A stretch of DNA of 64,000 nucleotides from JBEPTX01 sp041691795 (GCA_041691795.1 JBEPTX010000003.1:62001-126000); one strand, 5' to 3'; shown: positions 17,730 to 26,251, counted from the stretch's first letter. Translations and numbers: made by a program. The notes: generated by a model from the letters alone, not told the origin.

Positions 17730-18398
17730 CTAAATATCAAACGTTTCCTCGACAAAAGACCCCGAAGGAGCTTCAAACATTTTGCGAAGTGTTTGCATGT
17801 TCGGTAGCATATCCGGTGCCGAAAAATCGGGATCCGTATCCCAGTAGTATTCCGCTAATTCACTGTTTTGGACTAACTCTCCCTGAATTTCAGTGCATGT
17901 CAGGAGCGTAAAATGAATAAAACTTTCCAGACCACCGGCGCGGTAGATACGGAAATAGCCATGACCATGCGCTACGAACGTACCGGTCAATCCCGTCTGT
18001 TCCCGGCATACATCCGCGGCTGTTTGCACCGCCTCTTTGTCCACAACGGGTTGAGCGTTCATAAATCCCGTCAGTCCAAGTAGCGGCTGAGCTTTGCGTC
18101 GCTGCAACAGCCACGCACCATCTGCTCTGCGCCTCACTGCGAGGAGTAGCACAGAGTAGGCACGATCAATCAGCCGCGATTGCTTTTTTAGCGCGCCTTT
18201 GCCGACACGTTTCCCTTCGCTTGTTAGTCCGTACAGTCCCTTTTCGTCCTTGACCACATATCCCGCTGCGATGACCTTTTTCAAATGATAATCAAACGCT
18301 TTGTTCTCCAAATCATCCGGTTTCAACTCGCTAAATCGCATGCCATTACTAAACGCCAGCGTATAGACAATTTCTTTCTGAATATGATGATCTAACAT
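17730..18398 (-). CDS. wHTH-Nudix transcription regulator candidate with degenerate Nudix box
   Basis: The start is placed at 18398 (MLDHHIQKEIVY), where TATACT lies 6 nt upstream; an upstream in-frame ATG at 18443 is less likely. Residues 1-70 look like a winged helix (FSELKPDDLENKAFDYHLKKVI, then GYVVKDEKGLYGLTSEGKRVG). Residues about 78-205 form a Nudix fold. The Nudix box region reads AADVCREQTGLTG, so the catalytic REUxEE residues are mostly replaced. The protein is therefore probably a ligand-sensing repressor or activator rather than a hydrolase. It is divergent from the YggT gene across a CRP-type site. Confidence 0.75.
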   Translation of the reverse strand: MLDHHIQKEIVYTLAFSNGMRFSELKPDDLENKAFDYHLKKVIAAGYVVKDEKGLYGLTSEGKRVGKGALKKQSRLIDRAYSVLLLAVRRRADGAWLLQRRKAQPLLGLTGFMNAQPVVDKEAVQTAADVCREQTGLTGTFVAHGHGYFRIYRAGGLESFIHFTLLTCTEIQGELVQNSELAEYYWDTDPDFSAPDMLPNMQTLRKMFEAPSGSFVEETFDI

Positions 18399-18419
18399 AC
18401 CCTTAGTATACAGTGACTG

Positions 18420-18435
18420 TGTGAGAATTCTCACA
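18420..18435. promoter_or_regulatory. CRP-type operator TGTGA-N6-TCACA between Nudix and yggT genes
   Basis: TGTGAGAATTCTCACA is a perfect palindrome matching the CRP consensus. For the plus-strand gene the TATACT -10 is at 18457-18462, placing the site at -41.5 (class II activation). For the minus-strand Nudix gene it overlaps the -35, so binding should repress. Confidence 0.65.
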
Positions 18436-18486
18436 GTATTCATTTATCAAATGTCGTATACTGGAGTCCTAAACAGGAGTCATACT

Positions 18487-18849
18487 ATGCAACACGTAGA
18501 ACCAGTATCCGAGCAGACAGTAGAGACACATGAAGTAGCGGTCCCAGATGAAAATAATCGCGTCGTCTGGAAACTGACCGAAATCGTGTGGTATATTACA
18601 GGTTTCATCGTAGCAATCCATTTGGTACGGTTCGTCCTCGCAATGCTAGGCGCGAATTTGGCCAATCCATTCGCCAATTTCATTTACGCCATCAGTGATC
18701 CATTTGTCGCACCATTTAGGGGATTACTGCAGGTAGGTCAATTCCAGGCAGGAATATCACGGATCGAAGTAGAAACCTTGCTCGCAGCATTGATCTACTT
18801 CCTGATCGGATGGGGTATTGTCGCCGCGATTAGACTTGCGCGTCGGTAA
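18487..18849 (+). CDS. YggT family membrane protein
   Basis: The start at 18487 is chosen for the SD CAGGAG 7 nt upstream (an open frame extends to 18421). The 120-aa protein has two or three TM segments. It carries the YggT pattern FVLAMLGANLANPFANFIYAISDP..FRGLLQ. YggT proteins are linked to osmotic tolerance and division-associated membrane functions in other bacteria. It is followed by a terminator at 18870. Confidence 0.8.
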   Translation: MQHVEPVSEQTVETHEVAVPDENNRVVWKLTEIVWYITGFIVAIHLVRFVLAMLGANLANPFANFIYAISDPFVAPFRGLLQVGQFQAGISRIEVETLLAALIYFLIGWGIVAAIRLARR

Positions 18850-18869
18850 CTACTTTTGCGCGAATGAAA

Positions 18870-18892
18870 GAACCCGCCCGTAGGCGAGGTTC
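18870..18892. terminator. Hairpin terminator between convergent genes
   Basis: GAACCCGCC pairs with GGCGAGGTTC (18883-18892, one bulge) and TCTCG follows. Confidence 0.65.
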
Positions 18893-18913
18893 TCTCGTCG
18901 CGGGGCGGGTGCG

Positions 18914-19459
18914 TTACACTGATCTGTACATCTCTAGCTGCCGGTTGATCTCTTTGATGGTGCGCTTGGCACGCTCGCTAGATTTGTCGACCCAACCACT
19001 CTGAAAATCTACCTTGCACGCGGCAAGCACTTGTTCGTAGCGTCGGCAGTCCGCAAGATAGTTTTGGTGGACGATGTAGTCCATCTCTACCTCCGTGCGG
19101 ATATTCGGCAAAAGCTCTTCACGGACGGCTTGAACGTCAATGCTCTGATCAATGCAGGCGATGAACATCCAGTGACCATTGAACTTGCATTCTGTAAGTC
19201 CGAGCATCTGTGTCAGACTGTCCGTCAACACATGGTCGAAGTTCAGCACTTGGTACTCCAGTTCCTGGCCTATGACACTCAATTCTTGCTCGAATGCATA
19301 GGCGATCGTCGGGTACCTGATACTGTTCGCTACGGCCGAAGCTTTAGCGAGCGCTATACGTCTCGCCACCTCTTGCCTGTATTCGTCGAGCTTTGCTTCC
19401 TTCCACAGTTTGATCTTTGATTGCAGTTCCGCAATCAAATACCATTCTTGTAGGCTCAC
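18914..19459 (-). CDS. Uncharacterised coiled-coil-like protein, 181 aa
   Basis: The soluble, strongly helical protein is rich in Gln, Glu, Lys and Arg, with heptad-like stretches at the N-terminus (ELQSKIKLWKEAKLDEYRQE) and C-terminus (SERAKRTIKEINRQLEMY). GAGGAATCGTG precedes the start. No family is recognised. Confidence 0.62.
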   Translation of the reverse strand: MSLQEWYLIAELQSKIKLWKEAKLDEYRQEVARRIALAKASAVANSIRYPTIAYAFEQELSVIGQELEYQVLNFDHVLTDSLTQMLGLTECKFNGHWMFIACIDQSIDVQAVREELLPNIRTEVEMDYIVHQNYLADCRRYEQVLAACKVDFQSGWVDKSSERAKRTIKEINRQLEMYRSV

Positions 19460-19566
19460 GATTCCTCCAGATGATTGATGATGTAACGATCGATTCCAGA
19501 ATATTTACTGGTTTATGAATATTATACCATTAAAACGTGCATTTGCAACATTAACTAGACAGATTA

Positions 19567-19582
19567 GTGAAAATATCTTCAC
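19567..19582 (+). promoter_or_regulatory. GTGAA-N6-TTCAC operator, copy 3
   Basis: GTGAAAATATCTTCAC is followed after exactly 22 nt by TATTAT (19605-19610). As in copies 1 and 2, TTCACTG continues into a poor -35 region and a CTTTGGCCGAAC-like block. Confidence 0.65.
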
Positions 19583-19630
19583 TGATATTTCTTTGGCCGA
19601 ACGCTATTATAAATACATAAACAGGAGAAT

Positions 19631-20332
19631 ATGATGTCAACAAGCATAATGCCAACCAAAATAGTATATTTCGACGAACCGACAGCACTCGACTACATTG
19701 ATATCAGAGAAGACGGTCGCTACGCAAGGGAAATTATTAAAAGCGGCGAAACATCCGGAAAGGCGAGTGCAGGCGCAAAAGCCGAAACACCATCCTTGCT
19801 AAGCAGCCTTTTTTCCGCCAAAGCAGAAGTGACGGCATCGGCAGAGGGCGCGAAAATCATTCGAAACACAATATCAAATACAATCCTGACTGATTATCTC
19901 AAAAAAGCTCGTCGCACCAAGGCACTCAGTTTCCTGGAAGGCTATAAACTTGCCCTTACAGAAACATCCACTATGCTACTTGCGACAGCGTTCACCGACG
20001 CGACGCAAGGCAATATCGCCGTCGACGAAAAGGGTGGACTGAACATGGATATTTCCAAACTTAGTACTACGCTGAACGCGCTCCAGGGCTACATCGAATG
20101 TTATGCGACGGATACCTCTGGTAAAACATCAATTTTTCGATTCAACACCAAAGGTTTCCGCAACAACTACAAATTGCCCGATATTCTCAACATGAATCTG
20201 ACCTATTACGGTGTCAATGTCGGCCGATCATCAGGATTTTCACTAAATGCCATCGGTTTCGGCGCTGCAGCATCAGCGCCTGCGCAGGAATATGACATGT
20301 ATGACGTTGTATTGGCTGGGGTGTTCGGTTAA
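19631..20332 (+). CDS. Uncharacterised protein, 233 aa, under a GTGAA-box promoter
   Basis: The start at 19631 or the adjacent ATG at 19634 follows a good SD (AGGAG). There is no TM or signal peptide. A middle helical region with Ala-rich linkers (SGKASAGAKAETPSLLSSLF) leads to a C-terminal beta-rich part. The C-terminus reads EYDMYDVVLAGVFG. The family is unknown. Regulation through the upstream palindrome is likely. Confidence 0.68.
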   Translation: MMSTSIMPTKIVYFDEPTALDYIDIREDGRYAREIIKSGETSGKASAGAKAETPSLLSSLFSAKAEVTASAEGAKIIRNTISNTILTDYLKKARRTKALSFLEGYKLALTETSTMLLATAFTDATQGNIAVDEKGGLNMDISKLSTTLNALQGYIECYATDTSGKTSIFRFNTKGFRNNYKLPDILNMNLTYYGVNVGRSSGFSLNAIGFGAAASAPAQEYDMYDVVLAGVFG

Positions 20333-20412
20333 CCATCCATAATGGTAACGCTGGTATAACAGAGGCGATGGGGGTATACTCCAGGTATGAGTAGAGAGAG
20401 TCGGAGTATCCA

Positions 20413-21153
20413 ATGAATTTAGTGACTGATGTAATCTACTACATCACCTCTGTTGCGATGATTTTTTCGCTGCCTGGACTTATTATTTGTGTGCTCCTTT
20501 TCCTGATCAAACCTCATCTGTTAAATAACCGAAAAATCATCAAGAATTCGTACTCTCGCAAGAAAATCGCAATGATTGGGCTAACCAGCTTTTTCGTGGC
20601 CGTAATTGGTTTTGGCACAGTACTAGCCGCGACAGAACCAGCTAGCGTCAAGCAAGCACGAATCGAACAAGAGGCGGCTACGGCCAAAGCAGAACTGACC
20701 AAAAAGCAACAAGAAGAGCAGGCCGCTGCAGATCAGGCAAAGCAACGCGAGCTTGATGCCGCAAAACCTGTCGTCAAAACCGAAACCAAAACCGAAGCAG
20801 TTCCATTCGAATCAACAAATCAAAACGACAATACAATAGCAAGCGGAACAAACCGTGTTTCAGTCACGGGTGTAAACGGCGAACGAACCATCACCGACGA
20901 AGTGACATACGTCAAAAACGTAGAAACAGCGCGCAAAGAGGTCAAAAACGAAATCACCAAAGCACCAGTCACTCAGGTGACATTAGTCGGTACCTACATA
21001 GCACCTGTAGTCCAAGCCCCAGCACCAGTTTACGTCGCCCCACAACCAAGCGTCAGAATCGGTGCAACTTGCAATGACGGTTCGCATAGTACTGCAACAG
21101 GTAGTGGCGCATGTTCACATCATGGTGGAGTTGCTGTTTGGCTGTATAGTTAA
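20413..21153 (+). CDS. Membrane-anchored G5 / DUF3761 protein, 246 aa
   Basis: Two N-terminal TM helices (about residues 9-36 and 52-75) are followed by an Ala/Lys/Gln coiled region. Next come a G5-like domain (SVTGVNGERTITDEVTYVKN ... APVTQVTLVGTY, about residues 153-200) and a Pro-rich spacer. The C-terminal DUF3761 module reads CNDGSHSTATGSGACSHHGG then VAVWL. G5 domains bind cell-wall polymers, so an extracytoplasmic envelope role is likely. TATACT at 20375-20380 and SD GGAG at 20403 drive it. Confidence 0.8.
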   Translation: MNLVTDVIYYITSVAMIFSLPGLIICVLLFLIKPHLLNNRKIIKNSYSRKKIAMIGLTSFFVAVIGFGTVLAATEPASVKQARIEQEAATAKAELTKKQQEEQAAADQAKQRELDAAKPVVKTETKTEAVPFESTNQNDNTIASGTNRVSVTGVNGERTITDEVTYVKNVETARKEVKNEITKAPVTQVTLVGTYIAPVVQAPAPVYVAPQPSVRIGATCNDGSHSTATGSGACSHHGGVAVWLYS

Positions 21154-21221
21154 GGTATTAAGACAGCACACGGTATTGTTTCAAATACACGCTATAATTT
21201 TATTAATCAACTGAGGTAATA

Positions 21222-22643
21222 ATGGTATTCGAGGTACATACGAATCGCACCGACAATCGTCGTCTAAATGGCACGGTTCGTCTGACAAAAAGTGGTCTGA
21301 ACAAGTGCGACAATCTATTCATGCGTCAATACATGAATACTTTAAGGGTACGCAAGGAATCGATGTATAAATTCGATACTCTCCTAAGCCAGAAATATAT
21401 ACAGAGAAGCGAGTATGCCAATTTGCAAGTATGGGTTAAGGAGAACTCTGGTATCAATATTAAGAAAGCGCCGAAAGGTAGAATAAAAAAGGATTTCGTT
21501 AGAAGGGCTCAGATGAGCTTTTCTAATCGAGTAGCTGATGAAGCACAGTATGTAATAGACCAGGCAATAATAGCACTCTCAAGCTTATTTGAAGAATACA
21601 TTAAGCGAGTATTTGAAAAATACTATGTAGATAATCCAATGCGTATACCAGATAATAAGAAAATCAGCACAAATGTAGCTCTTGGGTCTGATATATATGG
21701 CTACGAAGATGTCATGAAGTCTATCTCAAAAGAAATTGTAAGAGATCTAATGCGCGAATCTACTTCTAAATGGATGCTTTGTACAAGTGCAAAATTTAAT
21801 ATTGACTGGAAACAGTACGGGCAGCTAGAGAGTAATATCATAGAATTATACCTCCTACGAAATTGCGTAATACATAATGCTAGATTTGTGACACGAGATC
21901 TGGCTCAACATAAAAATAAATATATAGGTTTCCTAAAGGTTACGGCCACACAAAATGATTATACGAGATTTAAAAATTCCATCAAAAAAGCAATGGAGAT
22001 CATAAGAGTTGGCTATGAATCCGTAAGCATCAGTGTTATTCAACAGAATAAAGGTACGGCTCAAAAGCTCATTATTGCAATGTCACCTAGCGAGAAAAAA
22101 CGTACAAATATGACAGCGGTCCAGATGGATATTCTTGCATTACAATATAAAAATATGAGTTTGAAGGAAATAAGAAAATTGCTTTTTGATTATAAGAATG
22201 ATGAAAACTCAATCGTTGCTGCTAAGATACTAAAATTACAATTTAGCAATCCGACAAATACTACGAAAAATGCAGTCTTTATTTTTTGTCTCTTAAATAT
22301 AAACTTGTTCACTAATCGACGTGCAATTAGGATGATTTCTCACAATATACTGACAGGTCGAAGAGTGGCTGGACATAACCCAAGTCTAATAGGCCATTAC
22401 TCCCAATCATCCAGCCCATATACCTTATATTTTTGTCTTCTATTATTATGCGATTACGCAGGATTTGGAAAATCAAATTATATACGCTGGGCAATTAGTA
22501 ATATCGATAAAGGTATATTCTTTATCGATGACCCTAATGTAAGAAGTAGCTTACGCAAGCTCATCAGTTCAGCGAAGAAAGAATTGGATATACATGTTAA
22601 AAATACGTCCAAAGTTGAACATTCAGAGGATATTTTGTCATAA
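21222..22643 (+). CDS. HEPN-domain protein in an AT-rich accessory patch, 473 aa
   Basis: The AT content and codon use differ clearly from the neighbours, suggesting recent transfer. Residues about 105-245 look like a RiboL-PSP/abortive-infection type HEPN domain: helix QAIIALSSLFEEYIKRVFEKY and the signature LLRNCVIHNARF, an R-N-x3-H motif that forms the RNase site in HEPN toxins. The C-terminal half is helical and unassigned. A TATAAT -10 and SD GAGG precede the ATG. It is a likely RNase-type defence or toxin component. No antitoxin partner was recognised next to it. Confidence 0.7.
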   Translation: MVFEVHTNRTDNRRLNGTVRLTKSGLNKCDNLFMRQYMNTLRVRKESMYKFDTLLSQKYIQRSEYANLQVWVKENSGINIKKAPKGRIKKDFVRRAQMSFSNRVADEAQYVIDQAIIALSSLFEEYIKRVFEKYYVDNPMRIPDNKKISTNVALGSDIYGYEDVMKSISKEIVRDLMRESTSKWMLCTSAKFNIDWKQYGQLESNIIELYLLRNCVIHNARFVTRDLAQHKNKYIGFLKVTATQNDYTRFKNSIKKAMEIIRVGYESVSISVIQQNKGTAQKLIIAMSPSEKKRTNMTAVQMDILALQYKNMSLKEIRKLLFDYKNDENSIVAAKILKLQFSNPTNTTKNAVFIFCLLNINLFTNRRAIRMISHNILTGRRVAGHNPSLIGHYSQSSSPYTLYFCLLLLCDYAGFGKSNYIRWAISNIDKGIFFIDDPNVRSSLRKLISSAKKELDIHVKNTSKVEHSEDILS

Positions 22644-22721
22644 TGTACAAATATATCCTTTACGGATGGCTGTGCGTAGTATCTTATGATTTAATTTTTG
22701 AAACATTACTTATCGCACAAC

Positions 22722-23207
22722 ATGATTACGTACATGATAGACATAGAAGTTAAGCTAGAGCCTCTAAATTGGACTAACATCGAAGATGTTGTTGATAATT
22801 TTGATAGCAGCTCAAAATTTTTTGACCTACCTCACACTGACGACGAAATTGACAAATATGTACGCTCGGCTCACAGATCTGCACATTTCGGGTACGGCGC
22901 TACATACAATGCATACGAGCAAGACGGCGAATTTATTGGTAGCGGACAGATTTATCGAGAAAAGAAAGGCCCCGTTGTCCAACTAGGTTACATGGTCAAA
23001 AAATCGCGGAGACGTTTGGGCTACGGAGGTTTAATACTCGAAGCAGTTGAGGACACAGCTATAGACTCATTTCCCAATTTGGAGCGTTTAGAATTAGAAA
23101 TTAATCAACAGAATATTGCCTCCCGTGCACTTGCTGAATCTATGGGATACGAGTTTTTATACTCTCGCGAAAATGATGAGATGATGATCTTTTGGAAAAT
23201 TCCCTAA
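22722..23207 (+). CDS. GNAT family N-acetyltransferase, about 161 aa
   Basis: The C-terminal half has the GNAT pattern: VVQLGYMVKKSRRRLGYGG (acetyl-CoA loop), EAVEDTAIDSFPNLERLELE and NIASRALAESMGYEFL. The likely start is ATG 22722 or 22734; no SD decides. It resembles RimJ/RimL-type enzymes, but the substrate is unknown. It belongs to the same AT-rich patch as the HEPN gene. Confidence 0.82.
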   Translation: MITYMIDIEVKLEPLNWTNIEDVVDNFDSSSKFFDLPHTDDEIDKYVRSAHRSAHFGYGATYNAYEQDGEFIGSGQIYREKKGPVVQLGYMVKKSRRRLGYGGLILEAVEDTAIDSFPNLERLELEINQQNIASRALAESMGYEFLYSRENDEMMIFWKIP

Positions 23208-23310
23208 AATAAAAAACTGCACATCCTTAACGGTGAGTAAATCGTTATCTAAATCCCAGATTACTTTCAACTATGAGATAATAGTAAGAGAAGTAAGTAG
23301 GGAGGTGTCT

Positions 23311-23688
23311 ATGATAGAAATGAAACTTGAACTGGTTCCAGTGCCGGTATCGGACGTGGACAAGACGATTGAATTTTATACCAAAAAGGTAGGGTTCAAT
23401 CTGGACTTTGATGTGCGTGTGAATGACAAATTGCGATTTGTACAGCTGACGCCTCCGGGTTCGGCATGTTCGCTGGTCATGGGCGAAGGTATCACTGATG
23501 AAATGAAACCTGGGTCGCAAAAAGGCTTGCAAATGGTAGTCAAAAGCGCACAAGAAGCCCATGACGAATTGAAAAAGAACGGCCTCGACGTCAGCGACGT
23601 CGACAAGCAAGATTGGGGTAATTTCGTGCGGTTTAGCGACCCGGATGGTAATAGTTGGGCGCTGCAAGAAATAACAAATCGAAAATAA
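23311..23688 (+). CDS. VOC (glyoxalase/dioxygenase-fold) protein, 125 aa
   Basis: The start at 23311 is set by GGGAGG 8 nt upstream, not by the longer frame. A single VOC module is seen: ELVPVPVSDVDKTIEFYTKK, GFNLDFDV, LVMGEG, and the C-terminal FVRFSDPDGNSWALQEI. Such proteins include glyoxalases, metal-dependent dioxygenases and antibiotic-binding proteins. The activity cannot be assigned. Confidence 0.85.
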   Translation: MIEMKLELVPVPVSDVDKTIEFYTKKVGFNLDFDVRVNDKLRFVQLTPPGSACSLVMGEGITDEMKPGSQKGLQMVVKSAQEAHDELKKNGLDVSDVDKQDWGNFVRFSDPDGNSWALQEITNRK

Positions 23689-23798
23689 CCAAATCTATCG
23701 CTGCACTAGCGATATCCACAGTTTCTTATCTGTTACCACAAGGATAGTTCATAGTTGTTCGCATCGCACAATCGTAGCAGTTATGCTATAATTAGTAC

Positions 23799-23984
23799 AT
23801 GAATAAAGTATTGAATATCTCACGAAAACGAGATGTTGCAGCTGCTCTTGGCTCTGTACGGGCTGAGGGATTGAATCCTTCTGCAAAAACACAAAAACGG
23901 TTAAACGATTACGCCAACGGTAAAATAAGCGCTGCAGAAATTCGCAAGCTTACACTTCACGAAGTACGTACTGCTTCTAAATAA
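23799..23984 (+). CDS. VbhA-like antitoxin of a class I Fic module
   Basis: The 61-aa protein has the VbhA pattern, including the inhibitory motif (S/T)xxxE(G/N) seen as SVRAEG, then NPSAKTQKRLNDYANGKISAAEIRK. The glutamate of this motif blocks ATP in the active site of the partner Fic enzyme. TATAAT ends 6 nt before the ATG, so the mRNA is probably leaderless. It is followed after 2 nt by the Fic gene. Confidence 0.85.
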   Translation: MNKVLNISRKRDVAAALGSVRAEGLNPSAKTQKRLNDYANGKISAAEIRKLTLHEVRTASK

Positions 23985-23986
23985 CC

Positions 23987-24583
23987 ATGCCTTACGACGC
24001 AAGCAAAGATCCCTATTTGGATAAGAGCACGGGTATTTTAGCTAATCTCCTTAATTCAAAAACTCAAAAAAGTCTTGACGTATCAGAAGCGGAAATTACT
24101 ACTGTCATTATCGCAACTCTGACAATTCATGAACCGCCTACAATTAAAGACTTTAACAAGCGGTTATTACAGGATTTACATAGAGAAATCTTCGGCTATA
24201 TCTATAAATGGGCTGGTGAGTTTCGTTCAATTGACATTAGCAAGGGCAATTCATATTTTTCGCATGCGGCATTTATTTCACAAAGTCTTGATGATCTATT
24301 CAACAACTTAGTTCAGGATCGGCGGATCGAAAGTAAAAATAAAGATGAATTTGTTGGAAGAATAACATTCTACTACTCGGAATTAAACGCCATTCATCCT
24401 TTCAGAGAAGGGAATGGCAGAACAATTCGCACGTTTTTGCGTTTACTAGCAATAAATCATGGCTGGGATATCGAGTGGGCAAGGATGACCGCCGACGAGA
24501 ACATCGCTGCATGTGCCGAGGCGTTTGGTCACGAACCAAAACTAATGTCTTCAATGCTCGAGAAACTCATAGTAAAAATATAG
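23987..24583 (+). CDS. Fic/Doc family toxin (AMP-transferase type)
   Basis: The 198-aa protein has the complete catalytic motif HPFREGNGR (about residues 137-145) and the family helices around LLQDLHREIFGYIYKWAGEFR and YFSHAAFISQ. Fic enzymes transfer AMP or related groups to target proteins such as gyrase or topoisomerase IV. With the preceding VbhA-type gene it forms a class I toxin-antitoxin unit. All catalytic residues are present. Confidence 0.92.
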   Translation: MPYDASKDPYLDKSTGILANLLNSKTQKSLDVSEAEITTVIIATLTIHEPPTIKDFNKRLLQDLHREIFGYIYKWAGEFRSIDISKGNSYFSHAAFISQSLDDLFNNLVQDRRIESKNKDEFVGRITFYYSELNAIHPFREGNGRTIRTFLRLLAINHGWDIEWARMTADENIAACAEAFGHEPKLMSSMLEKLIVKI

Positions 24584-24592
24584 AAATCAATA

Positions 24593-24916
24593 ATGACAAT
24601 GAAATCTCTAACCGATTTAATACAACCTGCAATGATCGAGTCAATGACGCTGCCATCTAATTTCAAATACGGGAGCGCGATTTATGAACGTGGGGCAGTG
24701 GAGTTTATTGAGTTTGGACCAACCCGTGTCGAAGCATGGGCTGGGGGACTGAATGGCGCCGTGATAGAGGGCGGCGGGTCACGTCGTCGGGTCGAACTCA
24801 CTGCAACATCCGACGGTCTGAAATGGCATTGTACGGGTAATCCGAAAACCCATCAGATATTTTGCAAACACTGCATCGCAACAGCACTTGCAGTGTCGCA
24901 TAAACCCATACATTAA
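24593..24916 (+). CDS. SWIM-like zinc-finger protein, 107 aa
   Basis: The C-terminus reads WHCTGNPKTHQIFCKHCIAT, close to the SWIM pattern CxC..CxH, with the second cysteine of the first pair replaced by Gly. The N-terminal half is a small beta-rich domain. The gene starts 9 nt after the Fic stop, so it may be co-transcribed with the toxin module. SWIM domains bind DNA or protein partners. The role here is unknown. Confidence 0.6.
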   Translation: MTMKSLTDLIQPAMIESMTLPSNFKYGSAIYERGAVEFIEFGPTRVEAWAGGLNGAVIEGGGSRRRVELTATSDGLKWHCTGNPKTHQIFCKHCIATALAVSHKPIH

Positions 24917-24976
24917 TCCCTAAAACCGACATTTTGCTATAATAGTACCAGTACATCCTGTGAGGGTGGTTTATAC

Positions 24977-26194
24977 ATGCAATTGATATTTGGATTTTTA
25001 CGAAATCAACGATACAAATTACTGATCGCTTGCGCGGTACTATTTGTGCTGAGTTTTGTGTGGACAGGGAATGCCTACGCAAATGATGGTGACACGGCAG
25101 CTGGCGGGCGTTTGATCACGTTTCATGATCGCGGCAATGATCGTGTTATTCTGACGCATACGCGTTCGGTGCGAGAGGCGCTAAAGGACGCAGATATATC
25201 CGTTGCGCCAGAGGATATTGTCGAGCCTGGGCTGGATAGCCAGCTAGTAGCAACCAACTACTCGGTCAATATTTACCGTGCCCGACCAGTCATCGTCGTC
25301 GACGGCGCCGTCCGGCAAAAAATTATGACCGCCGCCCAAGAACCACGTAGTATTGTCGCCGCCGCAGGTATCAGCGAACTACACGACGAAGACAAAGCGA
25401 CATTTGCGGCTAGTAACAACATCGCCAGCGACGGCGCGAGTACGATACTGACCATCAAACGCGCAGTGCCATTCACACTGCAACTCTACGGCACGCCGAC
25501 CCAAGCGTATTCGTTAGCCGCGACAGTCGGCGAAATGCTAAAGCAAAAGGGCGTCAAATTGGCAGCGCAGGACACCGTATCGGTTGACCAAAACTCGTCC
25601 CTCATTGCTGGCATGACGGTTGCGATCTGGCGCAACGGCGTGCAAACGGCAACTGTCCAAGAACCGATCGCTTTTACGATGCGGCAAGTCTTTGACTTTG
25701 ACCAACCGTTCGGCTATCGCAAAGTACAAACACCAGGCACAGACGGCCACAAAAGCGTCACGTACGAAATCACCGCACAAAATGGCAGCGAAACAGGCCG
25801 CAAAATCATCCAGAGTGTCGTCGTCGACGAGCCGAAAGAGCAAATCGAAGTCGTGGGCGCAAAACCCGGCCCCAATGCACTTAGCAAATCAAAAGGCGCA
25901 CAACAATACACCGATGCCAAAGGCGTAACGCACCGCGAAACGTATTATGACCTGAACATGGGTATTGTCATCGGAGCTTGTGGTGGCGGCGGCTATACTG
26001 TCCGCAGCGATGGCGCTAAAGTAGACGCTGGCGGCTACATCCTCGTCGCAGCAAACTACGGCAATTACCCTCGATGTTCGGTCGTAGAAACCAGCATGGG
26101 ACCAGGCAAAGTCTACGATACAGGTGGTTTCGCCGCCAGATACCCCAATGGTTTCGACCTCGCAACCGACTGGAGCAATAACGACGGACGATAG
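24977..26194 (+). CDS. Secreted DUF348-G5-3D cell-wall protein (YabE/RpfB-like), 405 aa
   Basis: A signal or anchor helix (about residues 13-35) is followed by two DUF348-like modules (ILTHTRSVREALKDADI and YSLAATVGEMLKQKGVKL), then a G5-type region (residues about 230-300). A 3D-like C-terminal domain carries VYDTGGFAARYPNGFDLATD. In YabE, RpfB and MltA-type enzymes the 3D domain is linked to peptidoglycan cleavage. A role in wall turnover is therefore likely. TATAAT at about 24938 and a 30-nt leader precede the ATG. Confidence 0.82.
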   Translation: MQLIFGFLRNQRYKLLIACAVLFVLSFVWTGNAYANDGDTAAGGRLITFHDRGNDRVILTHTRSVREALKDADISVAPEDIVEPGLDSQLVATNYSVNIYRARPVIVVDGAVRQKIMTAAQEPRSIVAAAGISELHDEDKATFAASNNIASDGASTILTIKRAVPFTLQLYGTPTQAYSLAATVGEMLKQKGVKLAAQDTVSVDQNSSLIAGMTVAIWRNGVQTATVQEPIAFTMRQVFDFDQPFGYRKVQTPGTDGHKSVTYEITAQNGSETGRKIIQSVVVDEPKEQIEVVGAKPGPNALSKSKGAQQYTDAKGVTHRETYYDLNMGIVIGACGGGGYTVRSDGAKVDAGGYILVAANYGNYPRCSVVETSMGPGKVYDTGGFAARYPNGFDLATDWSNNDGR

Positions 26195-26251
26195 GTTCGC
26201 TTGAACCTTCGCGCTATGAGGACCATAATAGAAGGAAAGGAGGGTAGATTT

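Noticed and set aside
20375..20409. ATACTCC pairing with the GGAGTAT ribosome-binding region of the DUF3761 gene, as an RBS-hiding hairpin
   Set aside because: The left arm coincides with the TATACT -10 box, so it would not be in the transcript.
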